Made by a program: the position numbers and the translations under genes
The notes under the pieces: model-generated
Seen by the model: the letters and a program-made list of their open reading frames with translations, nothing else
Told to the model about the DNA's origin: nothing
Databases searched by the model: none
In this document: positions 17,922-28,581 of the stretch, in pieces
Layout: every line of letters starts with the position of its first letter
How positions within the stretch are numbered: position 1 is the stretch's first letter
Assembly (NCBI RefSeq): GCF_003129465.1
Contig: NZ_QFFF01000001.1
Location: forward strand, 372,001 to 436,000
Reading direction: 5' to 3'
Length of the DNA: 64,000 nucleotides
DNA from: Sphingosinicella humi
Lineage (GTDB): Bacteria; Pseudomonadota; Alphaproteobacteria; Sphingomonadales; Sphingomonadaceae

Positions 17922-20369
17922 CTACAGGCCGACGACTCCGTCGTCGTCCTTGGTAATGACGATCGTCGCCGAGCGCGGGCGAGAGGTGGCACCGCTGTCG
18001 GTCTGGGTGGCCGGCCAGTGGCCGTTTCCGTCGTCGCCCGGATGCTGGATGTTGACGAACAGCGCGCGGCCGTCGGGCGTCGAATCGATGCCGGTGATCT
18101 CACAGCCTTTCGGCCCGACCAGGAAGCGGCGCAGATTGGTCCCGGGCGCCGCGCCGACGATCGTCGACTGCGCGGCCATGGCCCCGTCGGCGCCGACATT
18201 GGTGATGGTGACCGGCCCGCCATCGCCTAGCCTGCCCGGCTGGGCGGCCAGCATCATGCAGTTGGAGACGTCGGTATAGGCGCCGTCGTCGGTCTGGATC
18301 CACAGCAGCGGATTGACCTTTCCCGCGGCGTTGGTCGCGCGCGAGAACCAGAGGCCGTCCGGGCTGGAGAAGTCGTTGCTGGCGTCCAGCGCCGAAAGGT
18401 TGACGTTGCCGGAGTCGAGATCGGCCCCCGCGCCGAAGGCGTAGACGTCCCAGGCGAAGCGCGTCGCCTCCCCGCTGTCGTTCGCTTCCTTGAGACGCAG
18501 GATGTGGCCGTTGGGATTGCCCCGCTGGTCCTCGCCGTCGGTTGTCGGATCATTATAGTGGCGTGGATTGGCGGCGTCCGTGCCGTTCAGCGGACGCCCC
18601 GACGCGCTGTTGTTCGTGAGGGTGAAGTAGATTTCGCCGGTGACCGGGTTGGTCGCGCTCCATTCCGGCCGGTCCATCCGCGTGGCGCCGAGGGCGTCGG
18701 CGGCGAGACGGGCGTGGATGAGCACGTCCGCCTGATCCCGGAAGGGATAGGACGCATTGCCCGGCGTGAGCGGTCCCCGGCCGAAGATCAACGGAAGCCA
18801 ATCGCCCGTGCCGTCGGCGTTGAACCGCGCCACATAGAGCGTCCCCCGGTCGAGATATTTGTCGCCGATGGCGAGCCGGTCGTCCGCCCGGGCATCCCCC
18901 GCCGACCAGGCCGCCGCCGAGACGAACTTGTAGATATATTCGCCGCGGCCGTCGTCGCCCATGTAGAAGGCCGGGCGGGCGCCGTCGCTGAACAGGCCCG
19001 GCCAGCAGCCTTCATGGCCGAGGCGGCCGAGCGCGGTGCGCTTCCGGGGCGCTTTCGAGGGATCGTAGGGATCGATCTCGACGACCCAGCCGAACTGGTT
19101 GGGCTCGTTGCGAAAATCCCCGGTCGCATCGGCCGCCTCCGGATCGGCCGTGGCGTTCCAGCGGGAATAGGCGGTGCTGCTCCGGTCGGCGGGCTGGACG
19201 GTCGTCCAGGCGAAATTGCCGCCGTTCCCCGCCCTGACGCCGTAGCGGCCGAGCGCGGTCGCTTCCGCCGGAGTCCGGGCTGCATCGTCGCCCTCGTCGC
19301 GCCGGAAGTAGAAGGCCCAATTCTCCTCGCAGGTGAGGTTCGTGCCCCAGGGCGTGTAGCCGTTGGCGCAATTGTTGATCGTGCCGCGGCCGCGCGTGCC
19401 GTCGGGCGAGAAGCGCGTGCGCATCTGATCGCTGCCGGCGGCCGGCCCCCTGAGCTCGGTTTCGGTGAGCGGGGTGACGCGGCGGTTGAGCGCCGAGCCC
19501 TGGACATAGCTCCAGCCGCCGGCGGCGTCGCGGGTCACCTCGACGACGCTGACGCCATGGGCCTCCATCTCCTTCAGCGCCTCCGATTCCGGACGGGGCG
19601 CCGGGGTCGGGCCGTTCGGATGCAGGAAATCCTGAGTGATGTTCTCATGGTTCATGACCAGGAGCCCGCGATTGCTGTTCGCATCGTCCCGGTCCCCGCT
19701 CGCGGAGAGACCGTAATAGAAAAGCGCGTCGTGATGGTCGCCGGCACGGTCGTCGAAGCCGCTGTCGCCGCCATTATTGGCATAGGCCGGAACACCGCCC
19801 TTGATGGGATCGCCCAGCCGGTAAAGGACGGTGACGCTATAGCCGGCCGGGACGATCACCTTGTCCTCAAGGCTCTTCGATACCGCGTCGAAACCGAGGC
19901 GCGCGGGAGTGACCGTGACGGTGCTTTCGTCCGAGACCTCGCGGCCTCGCGCGTCAGCGGCGCTGAAGCGGAAGACCAGCGGCGTCGATTCCTCCACGCT
20001 CGGCGCGATGAAGCTGGCGGTGGCCGAATCGGCGTTGGTCAGCGTCACTTTCGGGCCGGAAACCTGCTCCCATTCCGCCGAATCCGGATCGCCGTCGGTC
20101 GTGCCGCTCAGGACGACCACTCGTCCGGCGCTGGTCTGCGCGTCCTCGCCGGCATCGACGGTGACGTCGCTGTTGCCGTTGCCGTCGTCGCAAGCGGCCA
20201 GCAGCCCAGTCGAAACGGTCGCCATGGTCAGCGCCGCGACGCCCCCGAACAGGGTCTGGCGCCGCGAATAGCGTTCGCCGACGATGCTGGCGAAGGTCGG
20301 ATTGCCGGAGCGGTTGGTGTCGACGTCTCCGTCCGAATAGCCGACCGGGAAAAGGTTTGAACTGTCCAT
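17922..20369 (-). CDS. PhoX family phosphatase with Tat/lipoprotein signal and an Ig-like domain
   Basis: PhoX enzymes are Ca/Fe-dependent alkaline phosphatases that release phosphate from organic esters outside the cytoplasm. This 815-residue protein starts at 20369, giving a Tat-like SRRQTLF motif at 35-41, then a hydrophobic run ending in the lipobox LLAAC (Cys60). Residues about 68-155 form an Ig/PKD-like beta domain (EWEQVSGPKVTL, LVFRFSAADARG). The DUF839/PhoX body follows, with NHENITQDF, GTINNCANGYTPWGTNLTCEENW and GHEGCWPG, all typical. The extra N-terminal domain makes it longer than classical PhoX. A single half PHO-box (CTGTCAC, minus strand at 20464-20470) lies upstream, but no full box. 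Confidence 0.88.
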   Translation of the reverse strand: MDSSNLFPVGYSDGDVDTNRSGNPTFASIVGERYSRRQTLFGGVAALTMATVSTGLLAACDDGNGNSDVTVDAGEDAQTSAGRVVVLSGTTDGDPDSAEWEQVSGPKVTLTNADSATASFIAPSVEESTPLVFRFSAADARGREVSDESTVTVTPARLGFDAVSKSLEDKVIVPAGYSVTVLYRLGDPIKGGVPAYANNGGDSGFDDRAGDHHDALFYYGLSASGDRDDANSNRGLLVMNHENITQDFLHPNGPTPAPRPESEALKEMEAHGVSVVEVTRDAAGGWSYVQGSALNRRVTPLTETELRGPAAGSDQMRTRFSPDGTRGRGTINNCANGYTPWGTNLTCEENWAFYFRRDEGDDAARTPAEATALGRYGVRAGNGGNFAWTTVQPADRSSTAYSRWNATADPEAADATGDFRNEPNQFGWVVEIDPYDPSKAPRKRTALGRLGHEGCWPGLFSDGARPAFYMGDDGRGEYIYKFVSAAAWSAGDARADDRLAIGDKYLDRGTLYVARFNADGTGDWLPLIFGRGPLTPGNASYPFRDQADVLIHARLAADALGATRMDRPEWSATNPVTGEIYFTLTNNSASGRPLNGTDAANPRHYNDPTTDGEDQRGNPNGHILRLKEANDSGEATRFAWDVYAFGAGADLDSGNVNLSALDASNDFSSPDGLWFSRATNAAGKVNPLLWIQTDDGAYTDVSNCMMLAAQPGRLGDGGPVTITNVGADGAMAAQSTIVGAAPGTNLRRFLVGPKGCEITGIDSTPDGRALFVNIQHPGDDGNGHWPATQTDSGATSRPRSATIVITKDDDGVVGL

Positions 20370-20497
20370 TAGAAAGCCCCTGTTCGTGCATGACTGCGGG
20401 GGCTTGATGGAGGAACGCCGTGTCAGGCCGCGGGCGCTTCCGGGACTCGACGAATGCCGGAATGTGACAGTTGAATGGCGGTGCCGGCCGGCACCGC

Positions 20498-20998
20498 TCA
20501 GCGCGGCGCCCGCCTCATGATCGCATGGGGTATGACATGGTCCGTCACCGCGTCGGCGTCCACTTCGAATCCGAACTTGCGATAGAAGCGGATGGCCCGC
20601 TCGTTGTGGCGGATGACATTGAGCCAGAGGGGCCGCTTCGCCCCTAGCCAATCGATCCCAGCCTCCATCAGCGCGGCCGAAACGGGCGTGCCGTGGAAAT
20701 CGGGATGCACCATCATCCAGTCGAGCTCGCGATTGTCCGGCGCATGAACGGTGGCGATCACATAGCCGGCGAAGGCGCCATCGACGAAGGCGGCGACGAA
20801 ATGCTGATGCGCGTTCGATGCCGCGGCCAGGCAGGTCGGCGCGCTGATGGCGACGATGCGGCGGTTGGAAGCGATCTGCGCTTCGGTGAGGTTGTCGCGA
20901 TAGAAGGTGGCGCGAGTGGCCGCCTCGGTAAGGCGGGTGACGGCGTCGGCGCCGCTCCGCTCGGCCGCTTCGCGGTCGATGAGCATTTCGATCTTCAT
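20498..20998 (-). CDS. GNAT family N-acetyltransferase
   Basis: The 166-residue acetyl-CoA-dependent acyltransferase fold shows a beta strand AGYVIATVHAP, then LDWMMVHPDFHGTPVSAALM. In the latter, the usual R/Q-x-x-G-x-G/A loop is degenerate (HPDFHGTPVS). The C-terminal HNERAIRFYRKFGFEVDAD is highly typical of GNATs. The substrate cannot be predicted. It lies seven bases after the Lrp/AsnC regulator gene in the same direction, so the two are probably co-transcribed. GAGGAAAAG precedes the ATG. Confidence 0.83.
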   Translation of the reverse strand: MKIEMLIDREAAERSGADAVTRLTEAATRATFYRDNLTEAQIASNRRIVAISAPTCLAAASNAHQHFVAAFVDGAFAGYVIATVHAPDNRELDWMMVHPDFHGTPVSAALMEAGIDWLGAKRPLWLNVIRHNERAIRFYRKFGFEVDADAVTDHVIPHAIMRRAPR

Positions 20999-21005
20999 CT
21001 TTTCC

Positions 21006-21428
21006 TCAGCCGAGATGACGTTCCAGGACGATGTGCGTTGAGACTTCGCCCACGCCGGGAACCGCGGCGATTGCGGCGCGCGCGTCCTCTATGGCGGCGA
21101 CATTGTCGCCGTCAACTCGGAGAATCAGATCGACGGCGCCGCCGACCGAATGGATGGTGGCGATGGCGGGAATGCGCTTCAGCTTCGGCACGATGTCGGC
21201 GCAGCGCCGGCCGGGTTCGAGGCGCAGCATCAGCCAGGCACTCTCGCGCGCTCCGACGGCGCTGCCCTCGACCAGGGTGAAGCCGGCGATGGCGCCGGAC
21301 GCCTGCAACTTGGCCAGACGCTCCTGCGTGGCGGTCCGCGACAGGCCGAGGTCGCGCGCAAGGGCGACGATCGGACGCCGGGCATCGCGCTTGAGGAGAG
21401 TGAGCAGCAGCCTGTCCTTATCGTCCAT
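21006..21428 (-). CDS. Lrp/AsnC family transcriptional regulator
   Basis: The 140-residue regulator has an N-terminal winged helix (KDRLLLTLLKRDARRP with recognition helix LSRTATQERLAKLQASGAI) and a C-terminal RAM ligand-binding domain (about 65-140). The start is set at ATG 21428 because Lrp proteins begin with the DDKDR helix; an in-frame GTG or ATG further up adds only eight residues. It is divergent from a cysteine hydrolase gene and leads the GNAT gene. The usual role is amino-acid-responsive control of neighbours. Confidence 0.88.
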   Translation of the reverse strand: MDDKDRLLLTLLKRDARRPIVALARDLGLSRTATQERLAKLQASGAIAGFTLVEGSAVGARESAWLMLRLEPGRRCADIVPKLKRIPAIATIHSVGGAVDLILRVDGDNVAAIEDARAAIAAVPGVGEVSTHIVLERHLG

Positions 21429-21531
21429 CTTCCCGCCTTCCCCGACCGGCATTCTGCCGGCGCTTCCGTCTTATTGCCTAATGAAAGCGGCAGAAAGGGT
21501 CGGCAAGGATGGCGTCGAAAGGAGACCGCTC

Positions 21532-23333
<1,802 letters not shown>

Positions 23334-23340
23334 TCAAAGG

Positions 23341-24246
23341 CTAGAGAGCCATCTCCCAGATTTCGCCTTCCTCCGGCCTGCCGAAGACATGGTGGGTTTC
23401 GGTCTTCACGATCGTCATGCCCGCGGCGGCATAGATGCGGCGGGCGCTGAGGAGCACGCTGTGGGTCCAGAGCTGCATCTTCGCGTAGCCGGCGGCGCGG
23501 GCGAAGGCGATGCATTCGGCGACCAGCGCCTGTCCAATGCCGAGACCGCGCGCCCAAGGCTCGACATAGAGGAGGCGAAGCTTGGCGATGTTATCGCCGC
23601 CATCGACCAGCAGCACTGAGCCTGCCATCGCGCCCGCCCGCTCGGCCACCCAGCATTGCTCGAGCCCCGGCTGAAAATCGCGGAGGAAAGCGGACGTGAT
23701 CTCGCCCTGCAGTATCTCCATCGGCCTGCCCCAGCCCCAGCCTTCGGCATAGAGGATCGATTGGCGGGCGGCGATCAACCCCATGTCGCCGGGCCGGAAG
23801 GTGCGCAGCGTCCAATCCGCGCCTTCGCCGCCGCCGAGCAGCGCTTGCGCCGTCTCCAGCGCCTTGACCAGCGTCTCCCGGTCGGTGGTACCGAGCGGCG
23901 CCAACCGCGTCTCCACCTCCGCCCGCGTCCGCCGATCGAGCGCGCCGAACGCCGCCCGACCCGCCGGCGTGATGGCGATCGGCCGCCGACGCGCATCCTT
24001 GCCTCGTCCGCGACTGATCCAGCCCCGCGCCTGGAGGCGGCGCAGCAGACGGCTGACATAGCCCGCATCCAGCCCGAGCTCCGCCTGCAGCTCCGAGGCG
24101 GTAAGAGCTTCCCGATGCGCGATCTCGTAAAGCAGCCGCGCCTCGGCGAGTGACAGGTCGCTCCGCATATAATGAGCGTCGAGCGCGCCCACGAAACGCG
24201 TGTGGAAGCGGTTGAACGCGCGGAGGGCGGTCACGGCATCGCTCAT
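23341..24246 (-). CDS. MarR-GNAT fusion: helix-turn-helix regulator with N-acetyltransferase domain
   Basis: The 301-residue protein has two parts. Residues about 1-145 are a MarR winged helix (LSLAEARLLYEIAHRE, SELQAELGLDAGYVSRLLRRLQARGWI). Residues about 150-301 are a GNAT acetyltransferase (VEPWARGLGIGQALV acetyl-CoA loop, then SARRIYAAAGMTIV). This fused layout is a known family; both regulation and acetyl transfer are plausible, but targets are unknown. The start was set at ATG 24246 because upstream codons add nothing like MarR. A palindrome GTTGAC-GGA-GTCAAC lies 22-36 bases upstream and could be its own operator. Confidence 0.88.
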   Translation of the reverse strand: MSDAVTALRAFNRFHTRFVGALDAHYMRSDLSLAEARLLYEIAHREALTASELQAELGLDAGYVSRLLRRLQARGWISRGRGKDARRRPIAITPAGRAAFGALDRRTRAEVETRLAPLGTTDRETLVKALETAQALLGGGEGADWTLRTFRPGDMGLIAARQSILYAEGWGWGRPMEILQGEITSAFLRDFQPGLEQCWVAERAGAMAGSVLLVDGGDNIAKLRLLYVEPWARGLGIGQALVAECIAFARAAGYAKMQLWTHSVLLSARRIYAAAGMTIVKTETHHVFGRPEEGEIWEMAL

Positions 24247-24267
24247 GGTACCAATTGCTAGTGCATT

Positions 24268-24282
24268 GTTGACGGAGTCAAC
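24268..24282. promoter_or_regulatory. palindromic operator candidate (GTTGAC-N3-GTCAAC)
   Basis: A perfect 6-bp inverted repeat with a 3-base spacer lies in the divergent gap between the MarR-GNAT and peroxiredoxin genes. Further TTCAAC (24287-24292) and GTTGAC half-sites follow within about 45 bases. This fits binding by a dimeric MarR-type protein, but no footprint evidence exists. Confidence 0.5.
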
Positions 24283-24374
24283 TAAATTCAACATTCCTGG
24301 CGCCGTGGAGTTGACGCTGGTGGCGCCGCCGCGCTGCGGCTAAAGTCCGCGCGCCTTTCATGGGAGATTGCCCG

Positions 24375-24911
24375 ATGCGCCTCGCCGCCCTTGCCTCCAC
24401 CCTGGCCCTCGCCCTTGCCGCCGTCCCTGCCGCCGCCGCGCTGCCGGTGGGCGCGGAAGCGCCGGATTTCACGACTCGCGGCGCGCTGGCGGGAAACCCG
24501 TTCCGGCTGCACCTCGAGGAGCAGCTGAAGCAGGGGCCGGTGGTGCTCTATTTCTTCCCCAAGGCCTTCACCGAGGGCTGCACCCTGGAGGCCCACGCCT
24601 TTTCGGAGGCCGCCGACGAGTTTCGGGCGGCGGGCGCGCGGGTGATAGGGCTGTCGGCGGACGATTATGAGACGCTCGCCAAATTCTCGGTCGAGGCGTG
24701 CCGCAACGCCTTCCCGGTCGCCACCGCCAGCCCGGCGACGATCAAGGCCTATGACGTCGCCCTGGCGCAGAAGCCGGAGCTTTCCGACCGCACCTCCTAC
24801 GTCATCGCCCCCGACGGGCGGATCGTCTACGTCCACAGCGCGATGGACTGGCGCGACCATGTGAAGAACACGCTGGCCGCCGTGCAGGCGTGGAAGGCCA
24901 AGCAGCGCTGA
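24375..24911 (+). CDS. exported peroxiredoxin (AhpC/TSA, BCP/PrxQ-like)
   Basis: This thiol peroxidase of 178 residues starts at ATG 24375, after GGGAGA. It has a signal peptide (about 1-22, ending AAA-LPVG), so it acts in the periplasm. The peroxidatic motif is FFPKAFTEGCTLEAHAF with Cys69; the next cysteine, Cys109, is a possible resolving residue. PrxQ-type enzymes normally have the second Cys five residues after the first, so the 40-residue spacing here is atypical. It is divergent from the MarR-GNAT gene across a palindromic gap. Confidence 0.82.
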   Translation: MRLAALASTLALALAAVPAAAALPVGAEAPDFTTRGALAGNPFRLHLEEQLKQGPVVLYFFPKAFTEGCTLEAHAFSEAADEFRAAGARVIGLSADDYETLAKFSVEACRNAFPVATASPATIKAYDVALAQKPELSDRTSYVIAPDGRIVYVHSAMDWRDHVKNTLAAVQAWKAKQR

Positions 24912-24940
24912 GCGGACGCGAGCCGCCGCGCGCGCCCTCT

Positions 24941-26287
24941 CTAATAGCGATCGTTCAGCGCAAAGATCGGTTTCCGCTCCCGCCATGCGCCGTCGGTGAA
25001 ATCGGGGAAATCGAGCGTGCGGTTGCCGTTGGCGATCGATTGTTCGGACAGCGGCGTGATGGCGCTCCAGGCCACCGCATCATAGATGTCGATCGGCATC
25101 GGATCGCCGGCCTTCAGCGCCTCGATGAAGGCGTGGATGACGAAGAAGTCCATGCCGCCATGCCCCGCGCCCTCCGCCTGGGCGCCGTGGCGCCGCCAGA
25201 GCGGATGGTCGTATCGGTCGAGCCAGGGCTGCGCCGGCTCCCATTGGTGCGGCTCGCTCTTGCCCTCGATGTAGATGGAATCGTTGACGTCCATCCATAG
25301 TCCTTCCGTCCCCTGCACCCGGAAGCCGAGCGAATAGGGACGCGGCAGCGACGTATCGAGGGTGAGCAGGATCGTCTCGCCATCGGCGCAGGCGATCTGC
25401 GTCTGGACGATGTCGCCGAGCGCGAATTGGACCTTGGCGTTCGGGTGGCTCGGCCCCGCCTGGTCGACGATGTAATCGTGCAGACCGCGCGCCTTGCTGG
25501 CGTAGCTGGTGAGGCGGGTGAAGCGGTTGCCGCGATGGATGTTGGCCTGCATCGCGCAGGGACCGATGCCGTGGCTGGGGTAGAGATCGCCGTTGCGGGC
25601 GACGCCGTGATCGGTCCGCCAGCGCGCCTCCGACCAGCCCTTCTCGCCGAACTCGACGCCGCCGCCATAGGCCTTGCCGGGCTCGCCCGAGTTGAACTTC
25701 ACGGCGCGAAGGTCGTGCTGATAGCCGCCCTCCAGATGGACGATTTCGCCGAACAGCCCCTGCCGCGCCATGTTCAGCACCGCGAGCACGTCGCGGCGGT
25801 AGCAGACATTTTCGAGCAGCATGTAGGGCGTGCCGGTGGCGAGCTGGGTGCGCAGCACGTTCCAATGATCGTCGAGGGTGATGCCGGCGACGACCTCGCA
25901 GCCGACCGCGACCTTGGCCTTCATCGCCTCGATCGCCATCGGCGCGTGCCATTCCCAGGGCGTGGCGACGATGACGCCGTCGAGCCGCGCCTGGGCCAGC
26001 ATCTCCCGCCAGGCCTGGTCGCTGCCGGTGAAGACCTCAGGCGCCGGCTTCCCGGCCTCGGCGACCTGCTTCAGCGCGCGGTCGAGCATGAACTTTTCGA
26101 CATCGCACAGCGCCGCCACCTCGACATCGTCGCGGCGGGCCAGCTCCTTCAGCAGCACCTGGCCGCGCATGCCCGTGCCGATGACGCCCAGACGAAGGCG
26201 GCTCGCCGGCCGCGCCCGGACCATCGCCGGTAAGGAAGCGGCGGCGGTGAAGGCGGCGGCGGTGGACAGGAACTGACGACGATTCAT
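24941..26287 (-). CDS. Tat-exported Gfo/Idh/MocA family protein, GH109-like glycosidase
   Basis: This 448-residue protein starts at 26287 with a twin-arginine signal (MNRRQFLSTAAAF). The Rossmann fold begins LRLGVIGTGMRGQ. The segment TPWEWHAPMAIEAMKAKVAV and the block LLENVCYRRDVLAVLNMARQGLFGEIVHLEGGY are close to the GH109 alpha-N-acetylgalactosaminidases, which use bound NAD for a redox-assisted hydrolysis. An oxidoreductase role is the alternative. It stands alone between a peroxiredoxin and a YciI-like gene, with no sugar-uptake genes beside it. Confidence 0.8.
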   Translation of the reverse strand: MNRRQFLSTAAAFTAAASLPAMVRARPASRLRLGVIGTGMRGQVLLKELARRDDVEVAALCDVEKFMLDRALKQVAEAGKPAPEVFTGSDQAWREMLAQARLDGVIVATPWEWHAPMAIEAMKAKVAVGCEVVAGITLDDHWNVLRTQLATGTPYMLLENVCYRRDVLAVLNMARQGLFGEIVHLEGGYQHDLRAVKFNSGEPGKAYGGGVEFGEKGWSEARWRTDHGVARNGDLYPSHGIGPCAMQANIHRGNRFTRLTSYASKARGLHDYIVDQAGPSHPNAKVQFALGDIVQTQIACADGETILLTLDTSLPRPYSLGFRVQGTEGLWMDVNDSIYIEGKSEPHQWEPAQPWLDRYDHPLWRRHGAQAEGAGHGGMDFFVIHAFIEALKAGDPMPIDIYDAVAWSAITPLSEQSIANGNRTLDFPDFTDGAWRERKPIFALNDRY

Positions 26288-26413
26288 GCAGGACGGCTCC
26301 CCTGATGTGGGGCGTCCCAGCCACGGCCCCGATGAGAAGCCGCCTTCCTGCACCGGCACCGAGGCCGGGTGCAAGACGGGGCAATTGCGGTCAGCCGGCC
26401 GCCGGCTCTCGGG

Positions 26414-26710
26414 CTAGGGTCGGACGGGGGTTGATGCGCCCTTTCCGACCACGGTGGTCCAGGGCAGGACGCGCCAGGCCCGGACGATGCCCTCGCGAAC
26501 ATAAGGGTCCGCCGCGGCGAAGGCGGCGGCTGCGTCGGGATTGGTGAAGATCAGCATGGCGGACTCGACGGGATCGCCGACGGCGCCGCCGAGGAGCAGG
26601 TCGCCCTTGTCCGCGGCTTCCCACGCAAGAGCCAGATGCGCATCGCGAAAGGCAGGGCGGCGATCGAGATAGTCGGCGGCGAGATCGTAGCTGAGGAGAT
26701 AGTGGGGCAT
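26414..26710 (-). CDS. YciI-like protein
   Basis: The 98-residue protein of the YciI/YCII fold (dimeric ferredoxin-like) has the opening MPHYLLSYDL, a central HLALAWEAADKGDLLLGGAV helix-turn and the closing strand RAWRVLPW. The conserved His/Asp pair of the family can be placed at His29 (RDAHLALA) and in the DPYVREG region. Family function is not established. ATG 26710 is preferred to an upstream GTG. It opens a run of small DUF genes that also includes two DUF1801 proteins, a VOC protein, DUF2200 and DUF1993. Confidence 0.8.
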   Translation of the reverse strand: MPHYLLSYDLAADYLDRRPAFRDAHLALAWEAADKGDLLLGGAVGDPVESAMLIFTNPDAAAAFAAADPYVREGIVRAWRVLPWTTVVGKGASTPVRP

Positions 26711-26830
26711 GGAGGCGACCTGTTTCACGCGGTGGAGGGATTGTCGAGAGCGACCATTCGCGTCGACGTGGCTTTTCGATAACTCAAGGCCGCGTCATTG
26801 TCAGTGCGCCTATAGAAAGGAGTGAACGCG

Positions 26831-27280
26831 ATGGCCGACAAGAGCTCCAACACTCCCGCGAAGGCGGCCAAGCCGGTCCTCCTTTCGGGCGGGAACCCGC
26901 AGATCCCGAAAGGCCATGGCGAGGCTCCCGTGCAGGCCTATATCGAGGCGATGCCGGGGTGGAAGCAGGAGGTCGGCCGCCGCCTGGACGCGCTGATCGA
27001 GCGCGCCGTCCCTGGCGTGCAAAAGGGCGTGAAGTGGAACTCGCCCCTCTACGGCGCGCCGGATGCCCCGCCGGACCATTGGTTCGTCAGCTTTCATTGC
27101 TTCGACCGCTATGTGAAGGTGACCTTCTTCCAAGGCGCGTCGCTGCGGCCGGCGCCGCCCGAGACGTCCAAATATCCGGACATTCGCTATTTCCACATCC
27201 ATGAGGACGACGCGCTCGACGAGACGCAGTTCGCCGACTGGGTGAAGCAGGCCAGTCAATTGCCGAATGAGAAGATGTGA
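26831..27280 (+). CDS. DUF1801 domain-containing protein (first copy)
   Basis: The 149-residue protein has a short basic N-terminal tail and then a DUF1801/YdhG-like fold. It contains the helix VGRRLDALIERAVPGV, followed by VKWNSPLYG, the family's hallmark, and VKVTFFQGASL. Function is unknown, although structural relatives include frataxin-like folds. AAGGAG, eight bases upstream, fixes ATG 26831. A second DUF1801 gene follows after ten bases, so the two likely form one transcript. Confidence 0.85.
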   Translation: MADKSSNTPAKAAKPVLLSGGNPQIPKGHGEAPVQAYIEAMPGWKQEVGRRLDALIERAVPGVQKGVKWNSPLYGAPDAPPDHWFVSFHCFDRYVKVTFFQGASLRPAPPETSKYPDIRYFHIHEDDALDETQFADWVKQASQLPNEKM

Positions 27281-27290
27281 GGAAAGAACG

Positions 27291-27695
27291 ATGAGCGACG
27301 AGAACCCTTCCCAGCTGATCGATGCGAAGATCGAGGGGCTGGGCGACTGGCGGGGCGAGGTGCTGCGCCGTGTGCGGGGGCTGATCCGGGAGGCGGACCC
27401 GGAGGTGGTCGAGGCGGTGAAGTGGCGCAAGCCCTCCAATCCGGCGGGGGTGCCGGTGTGGGAGCATGGAGGCATCCTCTGCACCGGCGAGACCTACAAG
27501 GACAAGGTGAAGCTGACCTTCGCCAGGGGCGCTTCGCTCGACGACCCCGCGGGCCTGTTCAACGCCAGCCTCGACGCCGGCACGCGGCGGGCGATCGACA
27601 TCCGCGAGGGCGATGCGATCGACGGCGAGGCGCTGAAGGCGCTCGTCCGGGCGGCGGTGGCGGCCAATGCGTCCCACCCTCCCCGCTCCCGCTAG
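27291..27695 (+). CDS. DUF1801 domain-containing protein (second copy)
   Basis: This 134-residue protein is a diverged paralogue of the gene just upstream. It shares the helix and hallmark in [14 protein letters not shown] and the strand [22 protein letters not shown] before ATG 27291 sets the start. Tandem DUF1801 genes suggest a heteromer or substrate split, but nothing is known. Its stop overlaps the convergent VOC gene by four bases. Confidence 0.85.
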   Translation: MSDENPSQLIDAKIEGLGDWRGEVLRRVRGLIREADPEVVEAVKWRKPSNPAGVPVWEHGGILCTGETYKDKVKLTFARGASLDDPAGLFNASLDAGTRRAIDIREGDAIDGEALKALVRAAVAANASHPPRSR

Positions 27696-28120
27696 AAGCT
27701 GATCTTCACCGAGGGCGCGCTGCGCGTGGCCTCGCCATGGTGGACCGCCTCGATATTATTGCCGTCGGGATCGAGCAGGAAGGCGGCGTAATAACCGGGA
27801 TGATAGGTCCGCTCGCCCGGTGCGCCATTGTCGGTGCCGCCGGCGGCGAGGCCGGCGCGGTGGAAGGCGTCGACGGTGGCGCGGTCCCTGGCCTGGAAGG
27901 CGAGATGGTGGCGGCCGGTGAGCTTTCCCATCGCCTCCGGGCTGTCGGCCGAGGAGACGAACAATTCGTCGTACCAGAAATGGGCCTCCGCGCCGCCGCC
28001 GAGCGGGATTTCGAGCACGTCCATCACCGCCTCGTAGAAGCGGCGGCTGGCGCGCAGATCGGCGACGACGAGCTGGATATGATCGATCAGGCGGCCGCGG
28101 TGCAGCTCCATGCTTTCCAT
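27692..28120 (-). CDS. VOC (glyoxalase/bleomycin-resistance) family protein
   Basis: This 142-residue protein has the paired beta-alpha-beta units of the VOC fold. It opens with [26 protein letters not shown] and ends [16 protein letters not shown]. Metal-ligand positions typical of the family are visible as His12 (DHIQ), the HHLAF histidines and the final Glu. The substrate is unknown; related proteins isomerise or bind electrophiles. GGGAGACGCTG precedes ATG 28120. It converges on the DUF1801 pair. Confidence 0.86.
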   Translation of the reverse strand: MESMELHRGRLIDHIQLVVADLRASRRFYEAVMDVLEIPLGGGAEAHFWYDELFVSSADSPEAMGKLTGRHHLAFQARDRATVDAFHRAGLAAGGTDNGAPGERTYHPGYYAAFLLDPDGNNIEAVHHGEATRSAPSVKISF

Positions 28121-28227
28121 CAGCGTCTCCCGTTTTTCGGCCCCGCCCTGCGAGCGGGCGCTCCACTGGCGCCCTTCCCGAAATGGCGTAGGATTGTCCA
28201 ACCGCAATCGACGGAGGCTGCACAAAA

Positions 28228-28581
28228 GTGGCCAAGCACCGCATCTACACGACGAGCGTCGCGAGCGTTTACCCGCATTATGTCGCCAAGGCCGAGAAGA
28301 AGGGGCGGACGAAGGCGGAGGTGGATGAGATCATCGGCTGGCTGACCGGTTATTCTCGGCAAGCGCTGCAGGCGCGGCTCGACGCGGGCACGGACTTCGA
28401 GACCTTCTTCGCCGAGGCGCCCGCGATGAACCCGGCGCGCTCCGCGATCACCGGCACGGTGTGCGGCGTGCGGGTCGAGGCGGTCGAGGAGCCGGTGATG
28501 CGGGAGATACGCTATCTCGACAAGCTGATCGACGAGCTGGCCAAGGGCAAGGCGATGGAGAAGATCCTGCGGGCGGGGTGA
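28228..28581 (+). CDS. DUF2200 family protein
   Basis: This 117-residue protein matches DUF2200 along its whole length, from [20 protein letters not shown] to the end [21 protein letters not shown]. Function is unknown. The fold is expected to be alpha-rich and cytoplasmic. It uses a GTG start 9 bases after GGAGG. It lies head-to-head with the VOC gene, inside the cluster of small stress-type proteins. Confidence 0.87.
   Translation: MAKHRIYTTSVASVYPHYVAKAEKKGRTKAEVDEIIGWLTGYSRQALQARLDAGTDFETFFAEAPAMNPARSAITGTVCGVRVEAVEEPVMREIRYLDKLIDELAKGKAMEKILRAG

Noticed and set aside
18504-20360. 618-codon ORF opposite PhoX
   Set aside because: It is a shadow frame; PhoX has signal, lipobox and family motifs.
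20464-20470. PHO box before PhoX
   Set aside because: One CTGTCAC half-site only; the second half at the expected spacing does not match, so PhoB control is not supported.
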